From Providencia sp. (GTDB lineage Bacteria > Pseudomonadota > Gammaproteobacteria > Enterobacterales > Enterobacteriaceae), in assembly GCF_003533305.1 (NCBI RefSeq), contig NZ_DOEH01000011.1, positions 1 through 37,265 of the forward strand: a DNA stretch of 37,265 nucleotides, given 5' to 3'. The translations under genes were made by a program, and so were the position numbers. Numbering within the stretch: the stretch's first letter is position 1; every line of letters begins with the position of its first letter. The notes beneath the pieces were generated by a model. That model was not told where the DNA came from and made no database searches. It was given only the letters and a program-made list of their open reading frames with translations. Below, piece after piece: positions 1-11,500 of the stretch.

Positions 1-55
1 TGCAAAAGTTATTGCATAATATCGCTCTTTCTGAATAAGAAAGAACTACGTTAGT

Positions 56-84
56 AAAAAGGGCATCAAATAGATGCCCTTTTT
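56..84. terminator. Rho-independent terminator of the upstream gene (probably tufB)
   Basis: A perfect 12-bp stem (56-67 with 73-84) encloses a five-base loop, with an A-run on one side and a T-run on the other, so it can work in both directions. No coding sequence is visible before it. By synteny with other enterics the gene upstream of secE is tufB, but that gene lies outside the window. A second small hairpin (26-32 with 38-44, 7 bp) precedes it. Confidence 0.85.
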
Positions 85-102
85 ATACGTTGTAAAATTT
101 AA

Positions 103-149
103 GAACCTATCTCATCAATCATTGTTATAATTATTGGTGAGATAGGCTC
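103..149. repeat. Long imperfect inverted repeat upstream of secE
   Basis: Bases 103-116 and 136-149 are complementary at 12 of 14 positions, around an AT-rich 19-base centre. No T-run follows it, and a separate terminator lies just upstream, so it does not look like a simple terminator. It may belong to a dispersed palindromic repeat family, but no second copy is visible in this window. Confidence 0.55.
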
Positions 150-517
150 TCAAATCACGAATTAATAACAGTACTTATTGCTTTGTACAGTTATATGAGA
201 TTTATAAAGGTTTTGCTCGGAAGATATGGTATATTTTACCGCTGCCACGAAAAGAAATTTTATTTCATAATAGGCGAGTCAAAAATTAACTGAGCATGCT
301 GAATTTTCTGCGAAGAAATAGATAATGCCTACCGCTATTATTTTTGAGGTATGGTTTCTACTTCGTAGGTATTTGTTATCGTATTCCTTTCAGATTTTGC
401 AGGCTTAGCTGTAGTGAATTAAGGGATATGTTGGCATATTCTATTGGTTTGGTCTGGTTGTTTTACCTTTGTAAGGCAAGCGGGCTTTATACATACTTCA
501 TGGTAACAGGTTGAATT
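150..517 (+). other. Gene-free leader region upstream of secE
   Basis: I see no open frame with a convincing ribosome binding site and no tRNA here. Some relatives carry a tRNA-Trp between tufB and secE, and its anticodon arm was looked for without success. The stretch holds a likely secE promoter near 228-235 and otherwise an untranslated leader of roughly 275 bases. Confidence 0.5.
227..235 (+). promoter_or_regulatory. Candidate extended -10 promoter for secE-nusG
   Basis: The sequence TGGTATATT matches an extended -10 element (TGn plus a -10 hexamer at 230-235). No good -35 hexamer lies 16-18 bases upstream, which is common for extended -10 promoters. It is the best promoter candidate before secE; this is motif matching only. 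Confidence 0.45.
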
Positions 518-904
518 ATGAGTACGAATAGCGAAGCTCAAGGAAATGGACGCAGTGCAGACATCTTCAAATGGGTGGTTGTCTGTGGCTTACTAATCAT
601 TGCGATAGTGGGTAATTACTACTTCCGTCAATATAATCTCGCGCTGCGTGCTTTTGCCGTTGTCGCCGTTGTCGCTGCAGCTGGTGCTATCGCTTTGTGG
701 ACAACAAAGGGTAAAGCAACACTGACATTTGCGCGCGAAGCTCGCATTGAGATGAAAAAAGTTATTTGGCCTACTCGCCAGGAAACATTACAAACTACAT
801 TAATTGTTGCTGCAGTAACGGCTGTTATGTCGTTAATACTGTGGGGATTAGATGGTATCCTAGTGCGTTTAGTTTCATTTATTACAAGCCTGAGGTTATT
901 CTAA
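518..904 (+). CDS. secE: Preprotein translocase subunit SecE
   Basis: SecE is the small essential subunit of the inner-membrane SecYEG channel and clamps the two halves of SecY. The product has 128 residues (E. coli 127) and shows the enterobacterial layout: two N-terminal hydrophobic segments (about residues 19-36 and 43-61), an amphipathic stretch containing the conserved run [11 protein letters not shown], and a C-terminal membrane segment that is the functionally essential part. The ATG at 518 follows an AACAGG ribosome binding site. The stop codon directly abuts the nusG start, so the two genes form one operon, as in other enterics. Confidence 0.97.
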   Translation: MSTNSEAQGNGRSADIFKWVVVCGLLIIAIVGNYYFRQYNLALRAFAVVAVVAAAGAIALWTTKGKATLTFAREARIEMKKVIWPTRQETLQTTLIVAAVTAVMSLILWGLDGILVRLVSFITSLRLF

Positions 905-1450
905 ATGTCAGATTCACCTAAAAAGCGCTGGTATGTCGTTCAGGCATTCTCTGGTTTTGAAGGTCGCGTAGCACAGTCTTTACGTGAATACATCAAATTA
1001 CATGCCATGGAAGACTCTTTTGGCGAAGTTATGGTCCCAACTGAAGAAGTTGTTGAAATTCGTGGTGGCCAACGTCGTAAGAGTGAACGTAAATTCTTTC
1101 CAGGCTATGTTTTAGTCCAAATGACCATGAATGATGACTCTTGGCACTTAGTGCGCAGTGTCCCTCGTGTAATGGGCTTTATCGGCGGAACATCAGATCG
1201 TCCAGCGCCAATTAGCGACAAAGAAGTTGATGCGATTATGAATCGCTTACAACAAGTGGGCGATAAACCACGTCCTAAAACACTGTTTGAGCCGGGTGAA
1301 ATGGTTCGTGTTAGTGAAGGTCCGTTTGCTGACTTTAATGGTGTTGTTGAAGAAATTGATTACGAAAAAAGCCGCTTAAAAGTCTCTGTTTCTATTTTTG
1401 GTCGTGCTACACCAGTCGAACTGGATTTTGGTCAAGTAGAAAAAGCATAG
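905..1450 (+). CDS. nusG: Transcription elongation/termination factor NusG
   Basis: NusG binds RNA polymerase at the clamp helices, suppresses pausing, and links the polymerase to Rho or to the leading ribosome through S10. The product has 181 residues, the same as E. coli. The N-terminal NGN domain begins with [14 protein letters not shown], and the C-terminal KOW domain spans about residues 128-181 with the core [14 protein letters not shown]. The start codon follows the secE stop with no gap, implying translational coupling. No strong terminator follows; the next promoter, for rplK, begins about 54 bases downstream. Confidence 0.98.
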   Translation: MSDSPKKRWYVVQAFSGFEGRVAQSLREYIKLHAMEDSFGEVMVPTEEVVEIRGGQRRKSERKFFPGYVLVQMTMNDDSWHLVRSVPRVMGFIGGTSDRPAPISDKEVDAIMNRLQQVGDKPRPKTLFEPGEMVRVSEGPFADFNGVVEEIDYEKSRLKVSVSIFGRATPVELDFGQVEKA

Positions 1451-1503
1451 CACTAAAAAACAGCTTAAAAATAAGTTGGTTATTAAAAGACCAAAGAACA
1501 GGC

Positions 1504-1532
1504 TTGCAAAGGGCGTGAAATTTGAATATAAT
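1504..1532 (+). promoter_or_regulatory. L11 operon promoter (P_L11)
   Basis: TTGCAA at 1504-1509 and a consensus TATAAT at 1527-1532 are separated by exactly 17 bases. A GC-rich stretch after the -10 (CGCGCC) resembles the discriminator of stringently controlled promoters. It lies about 120 bases upstream of rplK, as in E. coli. Confidence 0.9.
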
Positions 1533-1603
1533 TTCGCGCCTTAGTTTTTTATTTGGCAAAAAATATTTTATGTTTTGCAAATTATTTTGCGGGGCATGTT
1601 AAT

Positions 1604-1636
1604 GCAACGGGGAGCCTTATTTAGTAAGGCGTTACT
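1604..1636 (+). promoter_or_regulatory. L1 translational operator in the L11 leader
   Basis: In the L11 operon, free ribosomal protein L1 binds the leader mRNA at a structure mimicking its 23S rRNA site and represses rplK-rplA translation. Here the conserved GGGAGCC element is followed by a hairpin (GCCTTA at 1614-1619 pairs with TAAGGC at 1625-1630) about 30 bases before the rplK start. The match to the E. coli leader is from memory, so the exact limits are approximate. Confidence 0.75.
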
Positions 1637-1657
1637 ACCCATTTAGAGGAAATATTC

Positions 1658-2086
1658 ATGGCTAAGAAAGTCCAAGCCTACGTTAAGCTGCAAGTTGCAG
1701 CTGGTATGGCTAACCCAAGCCCTCCTGTTGGTCCAGCATTGGGTCAGCAAGGTGTTAACATCATGGAATTCTGTAAAGCGTTTAACGCAAAAACAGAAGG
1801 TCTAGAAAAAGGCCTACCAACTCCTGTTGTTATTACTGTTTATGCAGACCGTTCATTCACTTTTATTACTAAAACTCCTCCTGCAGCAGTATTGCTGAAA
1901 AAAGCAGCTGGCGTTAAATCTGGTTCGGGCAAACCGAATAAAGATAAAGTAGGTAAAGTGACCTCTGCTCAGATCCGTGAAATTGCGGAAACTAAAGCTG
2001 CGGACATGACTGGTTCTGATGTTGACGCTATGATGCGTTCAATTGAAGGTACTGCTCGTTCCATGGGCCTGGTAGTGGAGGATTAA
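1658..2086 (+). CDS. rplK: 50S ribosomal protein L11
   Basis: L11 binds the GTPase-associated region of 23S rRNA and is needed for RelA activation on stalled ribosomes. The 142-residue product matches the E. coli length. The N-terminal domain carries the proline-rich segment [21 protein letters not shown], and the C-terminal RNA-binding domain includes [17 protein letters not shown]. The ATG follows an AGAGGA ribosome binding site. Only three bases separate its stop from rplA, its operon partner, whose product represses both genes. Confidence 0.99.
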   Translation: MAKKVQAYVKLQVAAGMANPSPPVGPALGQQGVNIMEFCKAFNAKTEGLEKGLPTPVVITVYADRSFTFITKTPPAAVLLKKAAGVKSGSGKPNKDKVGKVTSAQIREIAETKAADMTGSDVDAMMRSIEGTARSMGLVVED

Positions 2087-2791
<705 letters not shown>

Positions 2792-2835
2792 TAACTGAGC
2801 CTTCTTAGGCTATTTGGTTATTAAGCTTTACCTTT

Positions 2836-2912
2836 GCGTCAAATTTGTATAAAATTTGACGCCTTGAGTTTGTTGGGTGTTTGAGCCTTTGGGTAATATA
2901 CTCAACAAACCA
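2836..2912 (+). promoter_or_regulatory. Probable P_L10 promoter region with two stacked inverted repeats
   Basis: Two structures lie back to back. The first is a perfect 11-bp inverted repeat (2836-2846 with 2852-2862) whose loop overlaps a TATAAA box at 2848-2853. The second is a long hairpin (about 2868-2878 with 2901-2911, one G-U pair) that contains TTGTTG at 2870-2875 and TAATAT at 2894-2899, separated by 18 bases. Either box could be the L10 promoter expected here from E. coli. Neither hairpin has a proper T-run, so at most they pause or partly terminate rplA transcription. Confidence 0.5.
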
Positions 2913-2918
2913 CAAATT

Positions 2919-3025
2919 CGGTATGGAGTCTGGCCTTTTCCAGACCCCGTCCAAGACCGCAGGTGTAGTTCAGGTGTATAACTACTACTTAATCTTACCT
3001 GCGTAGACGGTGACAGAGATACCTA
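2919..3025 (+). promoter_or_regulatory. L10 leader: autogenous L10-(L12)4 binding structure
   Basis: The rplJ-rplL mRNA leader binds the L10-L7/L12 complex, which represses its own translation. Visible elements are the hairpin GTCTGG/CCAGAC (2928-2945), the block CCCCGTCCAAGACCGCAGGTG, and its downstream partner CCTGCGTAGACGGTGACAGA, which pairs CAGGT with ACCTG and CCGTC-type bases at long range. The layout matches the L10 leader known from enterics. It ends about 110 bases before the rplJ start. Confidence 0.85.
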
Positions 3026-3133
3026 GAATTTTATTCTGACTTCTGCTCACCGTGATTTACGCTTAGACACAATGTTGTGTATGAGTGATGTGAGTCCCCG
3101 GGTTTTCCCGGTTAATCCAGGAGCAAGAAGCTA

Positions 3134-3631
3134 ATGGCACTAAATCTTCAAGACAAACAAGCGATTGTTGCTGAAGTCAGCGAAGTAGCCAAAGGCGCGC
3201 TTTCTGCAGTTGTTGCTGATTCACGCGGCGTAACTGTAGCAAAAATGACTGAACTGCGTAAAGCAGGTCGCGAAGCTGGCGTTTATATTCGTGTTGTTCG
3301 TAACACGTTGATCCGTCTAGCTGTTCAAGGTACTTCTTATGAAGTCCTGAAAGACGCGTTTGTTGGTCCAACCTTGATTGCTTTCTCTAATGAACACCCG
3401 GGCGCTGCTGCTCGTCTGTTCAAAGAGTTCGCGAAAGCGAATCCAGCATTTGAGATTAAAGCTGCGGCCTTTGAAGGTGAGTTAATCCAGGGTCAAGATA
3501 TTGATCGTCTGGCAACACTCCCAACTTACGATGAAGCAATCGCACGCCTGATGGCAACCATGAAAGAAGCCTCTGCAGGCAAATTGGTTCGCACACTGGC
3601 TGCTCTGCGCGATCAGAAAGAAGCTGCATAA
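3134..3631 (+). CDS. rplJ: 50S ribosomal protein L10
   Basis: L10 is the base of the ribosomal stalk: its N-terminal domain binds 23S rRNA with L11, and its C-terminal helix carries L7/L12 dimers. The product has 165 residues, as in E. coli. It begins with [20 protein letters not shown], includes the conserved [11 protein letters not shown] segment, and ends in the helical L12-binding tail [12 protein letters not shown]. The start follows a CCAGGAGC ribosome binding site at about 3117-3124. The long leader upstream gives translational feedback control, and rplL follows after 60 bases. Confidence 0.99.
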   Translation: MALNLQDKQAIVAEVSEVAKGALSAVVADSRGVTVAKMTELRKAGREAGVYIRVVRNTLIRLAVQGTSYEVLKDAFVGPTLIAFSNEHPGAAARLFKEFAKANPAFEIKAAAFEGELIQGQDIDRLATLPTYDEAIARLMATMKEASAGKLVRTLAALRDQKEAA

Positions 3632-3691
3632 GCCCTTTCCTTCGTTGCTTGTTAACGTATAAACTATTTCTGAATTTTAGGAACACTTGTT

Positions 3692-4057
3692 ATGTCTATC
3701 ACTAAAGACCAAATCCTTGATGCAGTTGCTGAAATGTCTGTAATGGACGTTGTTGAACTGATTACTATGATGGAAGAAAAATTCGGCGTTTCTGCTGCTG
3801 CAGCTGTTGCTGTTGCTGCGGGTCCTGCTGAAGCTGCTGAAGAAAAAACTGAATTCGATGTTATGCTTACCGCTGTCGGTCCTAACAAAGTTTCAGTAAT
3901 CAAAGCAGTTCGCGGCGCAACTGGCCTTGGCTTGAAAGAAGCTAAAGATTTAGTTGAATCTGCACCAGCGGCTATTAAAGAAGGCGCTAATAAAGATGAA
4001 GCTGAAACTCTGAAGAAAGCTCTTGTGGAAGCAGGCGCTGAAGTTGAAATTAAATAA
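3692..4057 (+). CDS. rplL: 50S ribosomal protein L7/L12
   Basis: L7/L12 forms the flexible stalk dimers that recruit translational GTPases (EF-G, EF-Tu, IF2). The 121-residue product has the three expected parts: an N-terminal dimerisation and L10-binding domain (residues 1-33), an alanine-rich hinge (about 34-53), and the C-terminal factor-binding domain with [12 protein letters not shown] and [13 protein letters not shown]. Extra copies of this protein are required relative to RNA polymerase, and the strong hairpin 40 bases downstream lowers readthrough into rpoBC. Confidence 0.99.
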   Translation: MSITKDQILDAVAEMSVMDVVELITMMEEKFGVSAAAAVAVAAGPAEAAEEKTEFDVMLTAVGPNKVSVIKAVRGATGLGLKEAKDLVESAPAAIKEGANKDEAETLKKALVEAGAEVEIK

Positions 4058-4096
4058 TTTCAGCTTTGACTTCGCAGCCTAACTCATTAGGTTGTT

Positions 4097-4126
4097 GGCT
4101 GGTGATTTTTAATCACCAGCCTTTTT
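4097..4126 (+). terminator. rplL-rpoB attenuating terminator
   Basis: A perfect 11-bp stem (4097-4107 with 4111-4121) with a three-base loop is followed by five T residues. In E. coli the equivalent hairpin stops most transcripts, so ribosomal proteins outnumber the RNA polymerase subunits made from the readthrough fraction. The short T-run fits partial rather than complete termination. Confidence 0.9.
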
Positions 4127-4410
4127 ACGCTGTAAAGCGTGATGGGTGTTAACAGCTTTTCACGCAATTTTGATGTTAACAACCCCCCCAATACTTCTTT
4201 CTATTGACGACTTAATATACTGTATTTCTTAGCTACGACCCGCTCGGGCAGCTCGGTAGCAAAAGCAATGCAATGAAATGGTTTAAGAGTGATAGTAATA
4301 AGTATTCAGGAAAGTATTCATTTTCCATTTCTAAAAAACGCGTTGCGGTTCTGTCCTGACTATTTTAGGAAGAACAACTTGGGTCACTGATCAACGAGCT
4401 GAGGAAACCT
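4127..4410 (+). other. rplL-rpoB intergenic leader without a gene
   Basis: There is no open frame with a ribosome binding site here apart from the GAGGAAAC sequence just before rpoB. In E. coli this interval carries an RNase III processing site. A weak candidate stem (GCTAC at 4232-4236 with GTAGC at 4256-4260) is present, but the interior does not pair well, so I do not call the site. Confidence 0.45.
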
Positions 4411-7400
4411 ATGGTTTACTCCTATACCGAGAAAAAACGTATTCGTAAGGATTTTGGTAAACGTCCACAAGTTTTGGACATACCTTATCTCCTTTCTATC
4501 CAACTTGACTCGTTCCAGAAGTTTATCGAGCAAGATCCTGATGGCCAGAATGGGCTGGAAGCAGCTTTCCGTTCTGTGTTTCCAATTCAGAGCTACAGTG
4601 GTAATGCTGAACTACAATATGTCAGCTATCGTTTAGGTGAGCCTGTTTTTGATGTTAAAGAATGTCAAATTCGCGGTATTACTTATTCTGCACCTCTGCG
4701 TGTGAAGTTACGTCTCATCGTTTATGAGCGTGAAGCACCGGAAGGCACCGTTAAAGATATCAAAGAACAAGAAGTTTACATGGGTGAAATTCCACTCATG
4801 ACTGAAAACGGAACTTTTGTTATCAACGGTACTGAGCGTGTTATTGTTTCTCAGTTGCACCGTAGCCCAGGCGTATTCTTTGATAGCGATAAAGGGAAGA
4901 CTCACTCTTCAGGTAAAGTGCTTTATAACGCACGTATCATCCCTTACCGTGGCTCATGGCTTGATTTCGAATTTGACCCGAAAGATAATTTATTTGTACG
5001 TATCGACCGTCGCCGTAAATTACCAGCGACTATTATTCTGCGTGCAATGAATTACAGTACCGAAGACATCTTGAACTTGTTCTTCGATAAAACTGTATTC
5101 CAAATTCGTGATAACAAATTGATGATGACGCTGGTTCCTGAGCGTCTACGCGGTGAAACTGCTTCTTTTGATATTGAAGCAAACGGCAAAATTTATGTTG
5201 AAAAAGGCCGTCGTATCACTGCTCGTCATATCCGCTTACTCGAGAAAGAAGAAGTCAACAGCATTGAAGTTCCTGTTGAATATATCGCGGGTAAAGTGGT
5301 AGCAAAAGATTACATTGATGAAAGTACTGGTGAGCTGATTTGTGCAGCGAATATGGAACTTTCATTGGATATGTTGGCACGTCTGAGCCAATCAGGTCAT
5401 AAAACAATTGAAACATTGTTTACGAATGACTTAGATCACGGCGCATATATGTCTGAAACTGTCCGTGTCGATCCAACAAACGACCGCTTAGGTGCGCTGG
5501 TAGAAATCTACCGTATGATGCGTCCTGGTGAGCCACCAACACGTGAAGCAGCCGAAAATCTGTTCGAAAACTTGTTCTTCTCTGAAGACCGTTACGATCT
5601 TTCTGCTGTGGGCCGTATGAAATTCAATCGTTCACTAAATCGTGAAGAGATTGAAGGTTCAGGCATCCTAAGCAAAGACGATATCATTGAAGTAATGAGA
5701 AAACTCATTGATATTCGTAACGGTAGGGGTGAAGTGGATGATATTGACCACTTAGGTAACCGCCGTATTCGTTCAGTCGGTGAGATGGCAGAAAATCAGT
5801 TCCGCGTTGGTCTGGTTCGTGTTGAACGTGCAGTGAAAGAGCGTCTTTCTCTGGGCGACCTCGATGCATTGATGCCACAGGATATGATTAATGCGAAGCC
5901 AATTTCAGCGGCAGTAAAAGAGTTCTTTGGTTCCAGCCAATTGTCTCAATTTATGGACCAGAACAACCCATTATCTGAAATTACGCACAAACGTCGTATC
6001 TCTGCGTTAGGCCCAGGTGGTTTGACTCGTGAACGTGCGGGCTTTGAAGTTCGTGACGTACATCCAACTCACTACGGTCGTGTTTGCCCTATCGAAACCC
6101 CTGAAGGCCCGAACATCGGTCTGATTAACTCATTATCTGTTTATGCACAGACCAATGAGTATGGTTTCCTAGAAACACCTTATCGTTTAGTTCGTGATGG
6201 TCTTGTTACTGATGAAATTCACTATCTGTCTGCGATTGAAGAAGGTAACTTCATCATTGCTCAGGCAAACACCGTTTTAGGTGAAGATGGTAGCTTTATC
6301 GAAGAACTAATTACTTGTCGTAACCGTGGTGAATCAAGTTTATTTAGCCGCGAACAAGTTGAATATATGGACGTTTCGACTCAACAGATCGTCTCTGTTG
6401 GTGCGTCACTCATCCCATTCCTTGAACACGATGATGCTAACCGTGCATTGATGGGTGCGAACATGCAACGTCAAGCGGTTCCTACTTTACGTGCAGACAA
6501 ACCATTAGTCGGTACAGGTATGGAACGTGCAGTTGCGGTTGACTCCGGTGTTACTGCTGTTGCAACTCGTGGCGGTTCTGTTCAGTACGTTGATGCTTCT
6601 CGTATCGTAATTAAAGTTAACGAAGACGAAATGCATCCAGGCGAAGCTGGAATTGACATTTATAACCTGACTAAATATACCCGTTCTAACCAGAACACCT
6701 GTATTAATCAGATGCCTTGTGTATCTTTAGGTGAGCCTGTTGAACGTGGTGATGTGTTAGCTGATGGTCCTTCAACAGACCTTGGTGAATTAGCACTTGG
6801 TCAAAATATGCGCGTGGCATTTATGCCATGGAATGGTTATAACTTCGAAGACTCCATCTTAGTTTCCGAGCGTGTTGTTCAAGAAGATCGTTTTACAACT
6901 ATTCATATTCAGGAACTCTCTTGTGTGTCTCGTGACACTAAATTGGGGCCTGAAGAAATTACTGCTGATATTCCAAACGTTGGTGAAGCTGCACTTTCTA
7001 AACTTGATGAATCCGGTATCGTTTATATCGGTGCTGAAGTGAAAGGCGGTGACATTCTGGTTGGTAAAGTAACACCTAAAGGTGAGACTCAATTAACGCC
7101 AGAAGAGAAATTACTGCGTGCTATCTTCGGTGAAAAAGCGTCTGACGTTAAAGATTCTTCTTTACGTGTTCCAAACGGTGTTTCCGGTACAATTATTGAC
7201 GTACAGGTCTTCACTCGTGATGGCGTAGAGAAAGATAAACGTGCGCTTGAAATCGAAGAAACTCAGTTACGTGATGCGAAGAAAGACTTAACAGAAGAGC
7301 TACGTATTTTTGAAGGCGCTCTGTTTGCTCGTATTCGTTCTGTACTGATTAACGGTGGAATTGAAGCTGAAAAATTGGATAAACTGCCTCGCGATCGTTG

Positions 7401-8439
7401 GTTAGAGTTGTCTCTAGCTGATGAAGAGAAGCAGAACCAGTTAGAGCAGTTAGCTGAGCAATATGACGAATTGAAATCTGAGTTTGAGAAAAAACTTGAT
7501 GCGAAACGTCGTAAGATCACCCAAGGTGATGATCTAGCTCCGGGTGTACTGAAAATTGTTAAGGTTTATCTGGCTGTTAAACGTCAGATCCAACCGGGTG
7601 ATAAAATGGCGGGTCGCCATGGTAACAAAGGTGTTATCTCAAAAATCAACCCAGTTGAAGACATGCCTTACGATGAAAACGGTAACCCAGTTGACATCGT
7701 TCTGAACCCACTGGGCGTACCATCACGTATGAACATCGGTCAGATTTTGGAAACGCACTTAGGTATGGCTGCTAAAGGTATTGGTGACAAAATCAATGCT
7801 ATGCTTAAGCAGCAAGAAGATATTGCTAAACTGCGTGAATTTATCCAAAAAGCTTATGATCTTGGTGATGATCCGCGTCAGAAAGTTGATTTGAATACTT
7901 TCTCTGATGAAGACGTTATGCGTTTGGCTGAGAACCTGAAAAAAGGTATGCCAATTGCAACACCAGTGTTTGATGGTGCAAAAGAGAAAGAAATTAAAGA
8001 ATTACTGAAACTGGGCGGATTGCCAACTTCAGGTCAGATTTCACTGTTTGATGGTCGTACTGGCGAGAAATTTGAGCGTCAGGTCACCGTTGGTTACATG
8101 TACATGCTGAAATTGAACCACTTAGTTGATGATAAAATGCATGCCCGTTCAACTGGTTCTTATAGCTTGGTTACTCAGCAACCGCTGGGTGGTAAAGCGC
8201 AGTTCGGTGGTCAGCGTTTCGGGGAGATGGAAGTGTGGGCACTGGAAGCATATGGTGCAGCCTATACTCTTCAAGAAATGCTTACAGTTAAATCGGATGA
8301 CGTTAACGGCCGTACGAAGATGTATAAAAACATCGTCGATGGCAGCCATCAGATGGAACCTGGTATGCCGGAATCTTTCAACGTATTACTGAAAGAAATC
8401 CGCTCACTAGGTATTAACATCGAGCTGGAAGACGAGTAA
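4411..8439 (+). CDS. rpoB: DNA-directed RNA polymerase subunit beta
   Basis: The beta subunit forms one side of the active-centre cleft of RNA polymerase and binds rifampicin. The product has 1342 residues, identical in length to E. coli. The rifampicin-resistance cluster is present with wild-type residues: [20 protein letters not shown] followed by [10 protein letters not shown], including the Q, D, H and S whose replacement gives resistance. Other landmarks are [11 protein letters not shown], the catalytic-site region [15 protein letters not shown], the [15 protein letters not shown] segment and the C-terminal clamp anchor [20 protein letters not shown]. The start follows GAGGAAAC. Expression is reduced by the upstream attenuator, and rpoC follows after 117 bases. 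Confidence 0.99.
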   Translation: MVYSYTEKKRIRKDFGKRPQVLDIPYLLSIQLDSFQKFIEQDPDGQNGLEAAFRSVFPIQSYSGNAELQYVSYRLGEPVFDVKECQIRGITYSAPLRVKLRLIVYEREAPEGTVKDIKEQEVYMGEIPLMTENGTFVINGTERVIVSQLHRSPGVFFDSDKGKTHSSGKVLYNARIIPYRGSWLDFEFDPKDNLFVRIDRRRKLPATIILRAMNYSTEDILNLFFDKTVFQIRDNKLMMTLVPERLRGETASFDIEANGKIYVEKGRRITARHIRLLEKEEVNSIEVPVEYIAGKVVAKDYIDESTGELICAANMELSLDMLARLSQSGHKTIETLFTNDLDHGAYMSETVRVDPTNDRLGALVEIYRMMRPGEPPTREAAENLFENLFFSEDRYDLSAVGRMKFNRSLNREEIEGSGILSKDDIIEVMRKLIDIRNGRGEVDDIDHLGNRRIRSVGEMAENQFRVGLVRVERAVKERLSLGDLDALMPQDMINAKPISAAVKEFFGSSQLSQFMDQNNPLSEITHKRRISALGPGGLTRERAGFEVRDVHPTHYGRVCPIETPEGPNIGLINSLSVYAQTNEYGFLETPYRLVRDGLVTDEIHYLSAIEEGNFIIAQANTVLGEDGSFIEELITCRNRGESSLFSREQVEYMDVSTQQIVSVGASLIPFLEHDDANRALMGANMQRQAVPTLRADKPLVGTGMERAVAVDSGVTAVATRGGSVQYVDASRIVIKVNEDEMHPGEAGIDIYNLTKYTRSNQNTCINQMPCVSLGEPVERGDVLADGPSTDLGELALGQNMRVAFMPWNGYNFEDSILVSERVVQEDRFTTIHIQELSCVSRDTKLGPEEITADIPNVGEAALSKLDESGIVYIGAEVKGGDILVGKVTPKGETQLTPEEKLLRAIFGEKASDVKDSSLRVPNGVSGTIIDVQVFTRDGVEKDKRALEIEETQLRDAKKDLTEELRIFEGALFARIRSVLINGGIEAEKLDKLPRDRWLELSLADEEKQNQLEQLAEQYDELKSEFEKKLDAKRRKITQGDDLAPGVLKIVKVYLAVKRQIQPGDKMAGRHGNKGVISKINPVEDMPYDENGNPVDIVLNPLGVPSRMNIGQILETHLGMAAKGIGDKINAMLKQQEDIAKLREFIQKAYDLGDDPRQKVDLNTFSDEDVMRLAENLKKGMPIATPVFDGAKEKEIKELLKLGGLPTSGQISLFDGRTGEKFERQVTVGYMYMLKLNHLVDDKMHARSTGSYSLVTQQPLGGKAQFGGQRFGEMEVWALEAYGAAYTLQEMLTVKSDDVNGRTKMYKNIVDGSHQMEPGMPESFNVLLKEIRSLGINIELEDE

Positions 8440-8449
8440 TTCGTTTTGC

Positions 8450-8480
8450 GCCGGAAGGTCTGATTTATCAGCCTTCCGGC
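8450..8480 (+). repeat. Strong hairpin in the rpoB-rpoC gap
   Basis: GCCGGAAGG (8450-8458) pairs with CCTTCCGGC (8472-8480), and an inner CTGA/TCAG pair extends the helix around a TTTA loop. No T-run follows, so termination is unlikely. An mRNA-stabilising or processing role between two stoichiometric subunits is possible. Confidence 0.75.
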
Positions 8481-8556
8481 TCATGTAAGCAGTGGGATTT
8501 GGGGAGAGTGGCTTGACCACTCACCTGACAGGTCTAACTCCGACAGGAGCTATTTA

Positions 8557-11500
8557 GTGAAAGACTTAATTAAGTTTCTGAAAGCGCAAACCAAGACCGA
8601 AGAGTTTGATGCGATCAAAATTGCTCTGGCATCACCTGACATGATCCGTTCATGGTCATTTGGTGAAGTTAAAAAGCCAGAAACGATTAACTACCGTACG
8701 TTCAAACCTGAGCGTGACGGCCTTTTCTGTGCACGTATTTTCGGGCCAGTAAAAGATTATGAATGTCTGTGCGGTAAGTACAAACGTTTAAAACACCGTG
8801 GTGTGATTTGTGAGAAGTGTGGCGTTGAAGTCACACAGACCAAAGTCCGTCGTGAGCGCATGGGTCATATTGAACTTGCATCACCGACTGCACATATTTG
8901 GTTCTTAAAATCATTACCATCCCGTATCGGTTTGCTGCTTGATATGCCACTGCGTGATATCGAACGTGTTCTGTATTTTGAATCTTATGTTGTTGTTGAA
9001 GGCGGAATGACTAGCCTTGAACGCGCACAGATTCTGACAGAAGAGCAATACTTAGATGCGTTGGAAGAGTTCGGTGACGAATTTGATGCGAAAATGGGTG
9101 CGGAAGCAATCCAAGGCCTGCTGAAAAACCTCGATCTTGAGAACGAGTGTGAAACGCTACGTGAAGAGTTGAATGAAACTAACTCTGAAACTAAGCGTAA
9201 AAAGCTGACTAAACGTATCAAACTACTGGAAGCATTTATTCTATCTGGTAATAAACCAGAGTGGATGATCTTAAACGTTCTACCAGTATTACCACCTGAT
9301 TTACGTCCATTAGTTCCTTTGGATGGTGGTCGTTTCGCAACGTCAGATCTGAACGATCTATATCGTCGTGTAATCAACCGTAATAACCGTCTGAAACGTC
9401 TTCTGGATCTGGCTGCGCCAGATATCATCGTACGTAACGAAAAACGTATGTTGCAAGAAGCGGTTGATGCACTGTTAGATAACGGTCGTCGTGGTCGTGC
9501 AATTACAGGTTCTAACAAGCGCCCTCTGAAATCTTTGGCCGATATGATCAAAGGTAAACAAGGTCGTTTCCGTCAGAACTTACTTGGTAAGCGTGTTGAC
9601 TATTCAGGTCGTTCTGTTATCACCGTAGGTCCATACCTACGTCTGCATCAGTGCGGTCTGCCTAAGAAAATGGCTCTTGAGTTATTCAAACCATTTATCT
9701 ATGGCAAATTAGAATTACGTGGTCTGGCAACAACCATTAAAGCTGCGAAGAAAATGGTTGAGCGCGAAGAAGCGGTTGTTTGGGATATCTTGGATGAAGT
9801 TATCCGCGAACACCCAGTTATGCTGAACCGCGCACCAACACTTCACCGTCTGGGTATCCAAGCTTTTGAACCAATTTTGATCGAAGGTAAAGCTATCCAA
9901 TTGCACCCATTGGTTTGTGCGGCATACAACGCCGACTTCGATGGTGACCAAATGGCGGTACACGTTCCTCTAACTTTGGAAGCTCAGTTAGAAGCACGTG
10001 CGTTGATGATGTCAACAAACAATATTCTGTCACCGGCAAGTGGTGAGCCTATCATCGTTCCTTCACAGGACGTTGTATTGGGTCTTTACTACATGACTCG
10101 TGACTGCGTAAACGCGAAGGGCGAGGGCATGGTATTAGCCGGTCCTAAAGAAGCTGAGCGTGTTTACCGTTCAGGTCATGCATCATTGCATGCTCGCGTT
10201 AAAGTTCGTATTACTGAAGAAGTTAAAGATACAGAAGGTAACATTACGATTAACACTGGTTTAGTTGATACCACAGTTGGTCGTGCGATTTTATGGATGA
10301 TCGTGCCAAAAGGTCTACCTTTTGAGCTGGTTAACCAAGCGCTAGGTAAGAAAGCAATCTCTAAGATGCTAAATACCTGTTACCGCGTACTCGGTATGAA
10401 ACCGACTGTTATTTTTGCTGACCAAATCATGTATACCGGTTTTGCTTATGCTGCGCGTTCTGGTGCATCAGTTGGTATCGATGATATGGTTATTCCTGAG
10501 AAAAAAGCAGGAATTATCGCAGAAGCAGAAGCGGAAGTTGCTGAAATTCAGGAACAATTCCAGTCTGGTTTGGTTACAGCCGGCGAACGTTATAACAAAG
10601 TTATCGATATCTGGGCAGCAGCAAACGAACGTGTTGCTAAAGCGATGATGGAAAACTTGTCTACTGAAAGTGTTATCAACCGTGATGGCATTGAAGAACA
10701 ACAAGTTTCTTTCAACAGTATCTTTATGATGGCCGACTCCGGTGCTCGTGGTTCTGCAGCTCAGATTCGTCAGCTAGCAGGTATGCGTGGTCTGATGGCT
10801 AAGCCAGATGGCTCAATCATCGAAACACCAATCACGGCGAACTTCCGTGAAGGTCTGAACGTTCTTCAGTACTTTATCTCTACGCATGGTGCTCGTAAAG
10901 GTCTTGCGGATACAGCATTGAAAACAGCAAACTCCGGTTACTTGACACGTCGTTTAGTTGACGTTGCACAAGACTTGGTAGTTACTGAAGACGACTGTGG
11001 TACTCACGAAGGTATCCTGATGACTCCGGTTATCGAGGGTGGCGACGTTAAAGAACCATTGCGTGAACGTGTACTTGGTCGTGTAACTGCAGAAGATATC
11101 CTGAATCCAGGTACTGCAGATATCTTAGTACCTCGTAATACACTACTTCATGAAAAACTGTGTGACCTGTTAGAAGCTAATTCGGTTGACAGCGTTAAAG
11201 TACGTTCTGTTGTAAGTTGTGAAACTGACTTTGGTGTGTGTGCTCACTGTTATGGTCGTGACCTTGCTCGTGGTCATATCATTAATAAAGGTGAAGCTAT
11301 CGGTGTTATCGCCGCGCAGTCAATCGGTGAACCAGGTACACAGCTGACGATGCGTACGTTCCATATCGGTGGTGCGGCATCTCGTGCGGCAGCAGAATCT
11401 AGCATTCAAGTCCGTAATAGCGGTACTCTGAAGTTATTTAATGCGAAATATGTAACAAACTCTGAAGGTAAACTGGTTATTACTTCTCGTAATACAGAAT

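Noticed and set aside
150..517. tRNA-Trp gene upstream of secE, as in some relatives
   Set aside because: No CCA anticodon arm, T-arm or acceptor stem was found in the interval.
4229..4260. RNase III processing hairpin between rplL and rpoB
   Set aside because: Only a 5-bp outer stem is evident and the interior does not pair well; expected from E. coli but not shown here.
8985..9551. A 188-codon open frame on the strand opposite rpoC
   Set aside because: It is a shadow of the rpoC reading frame, with arginine- and serine-rich composition typical of antisense frames and no ribosome binding site.
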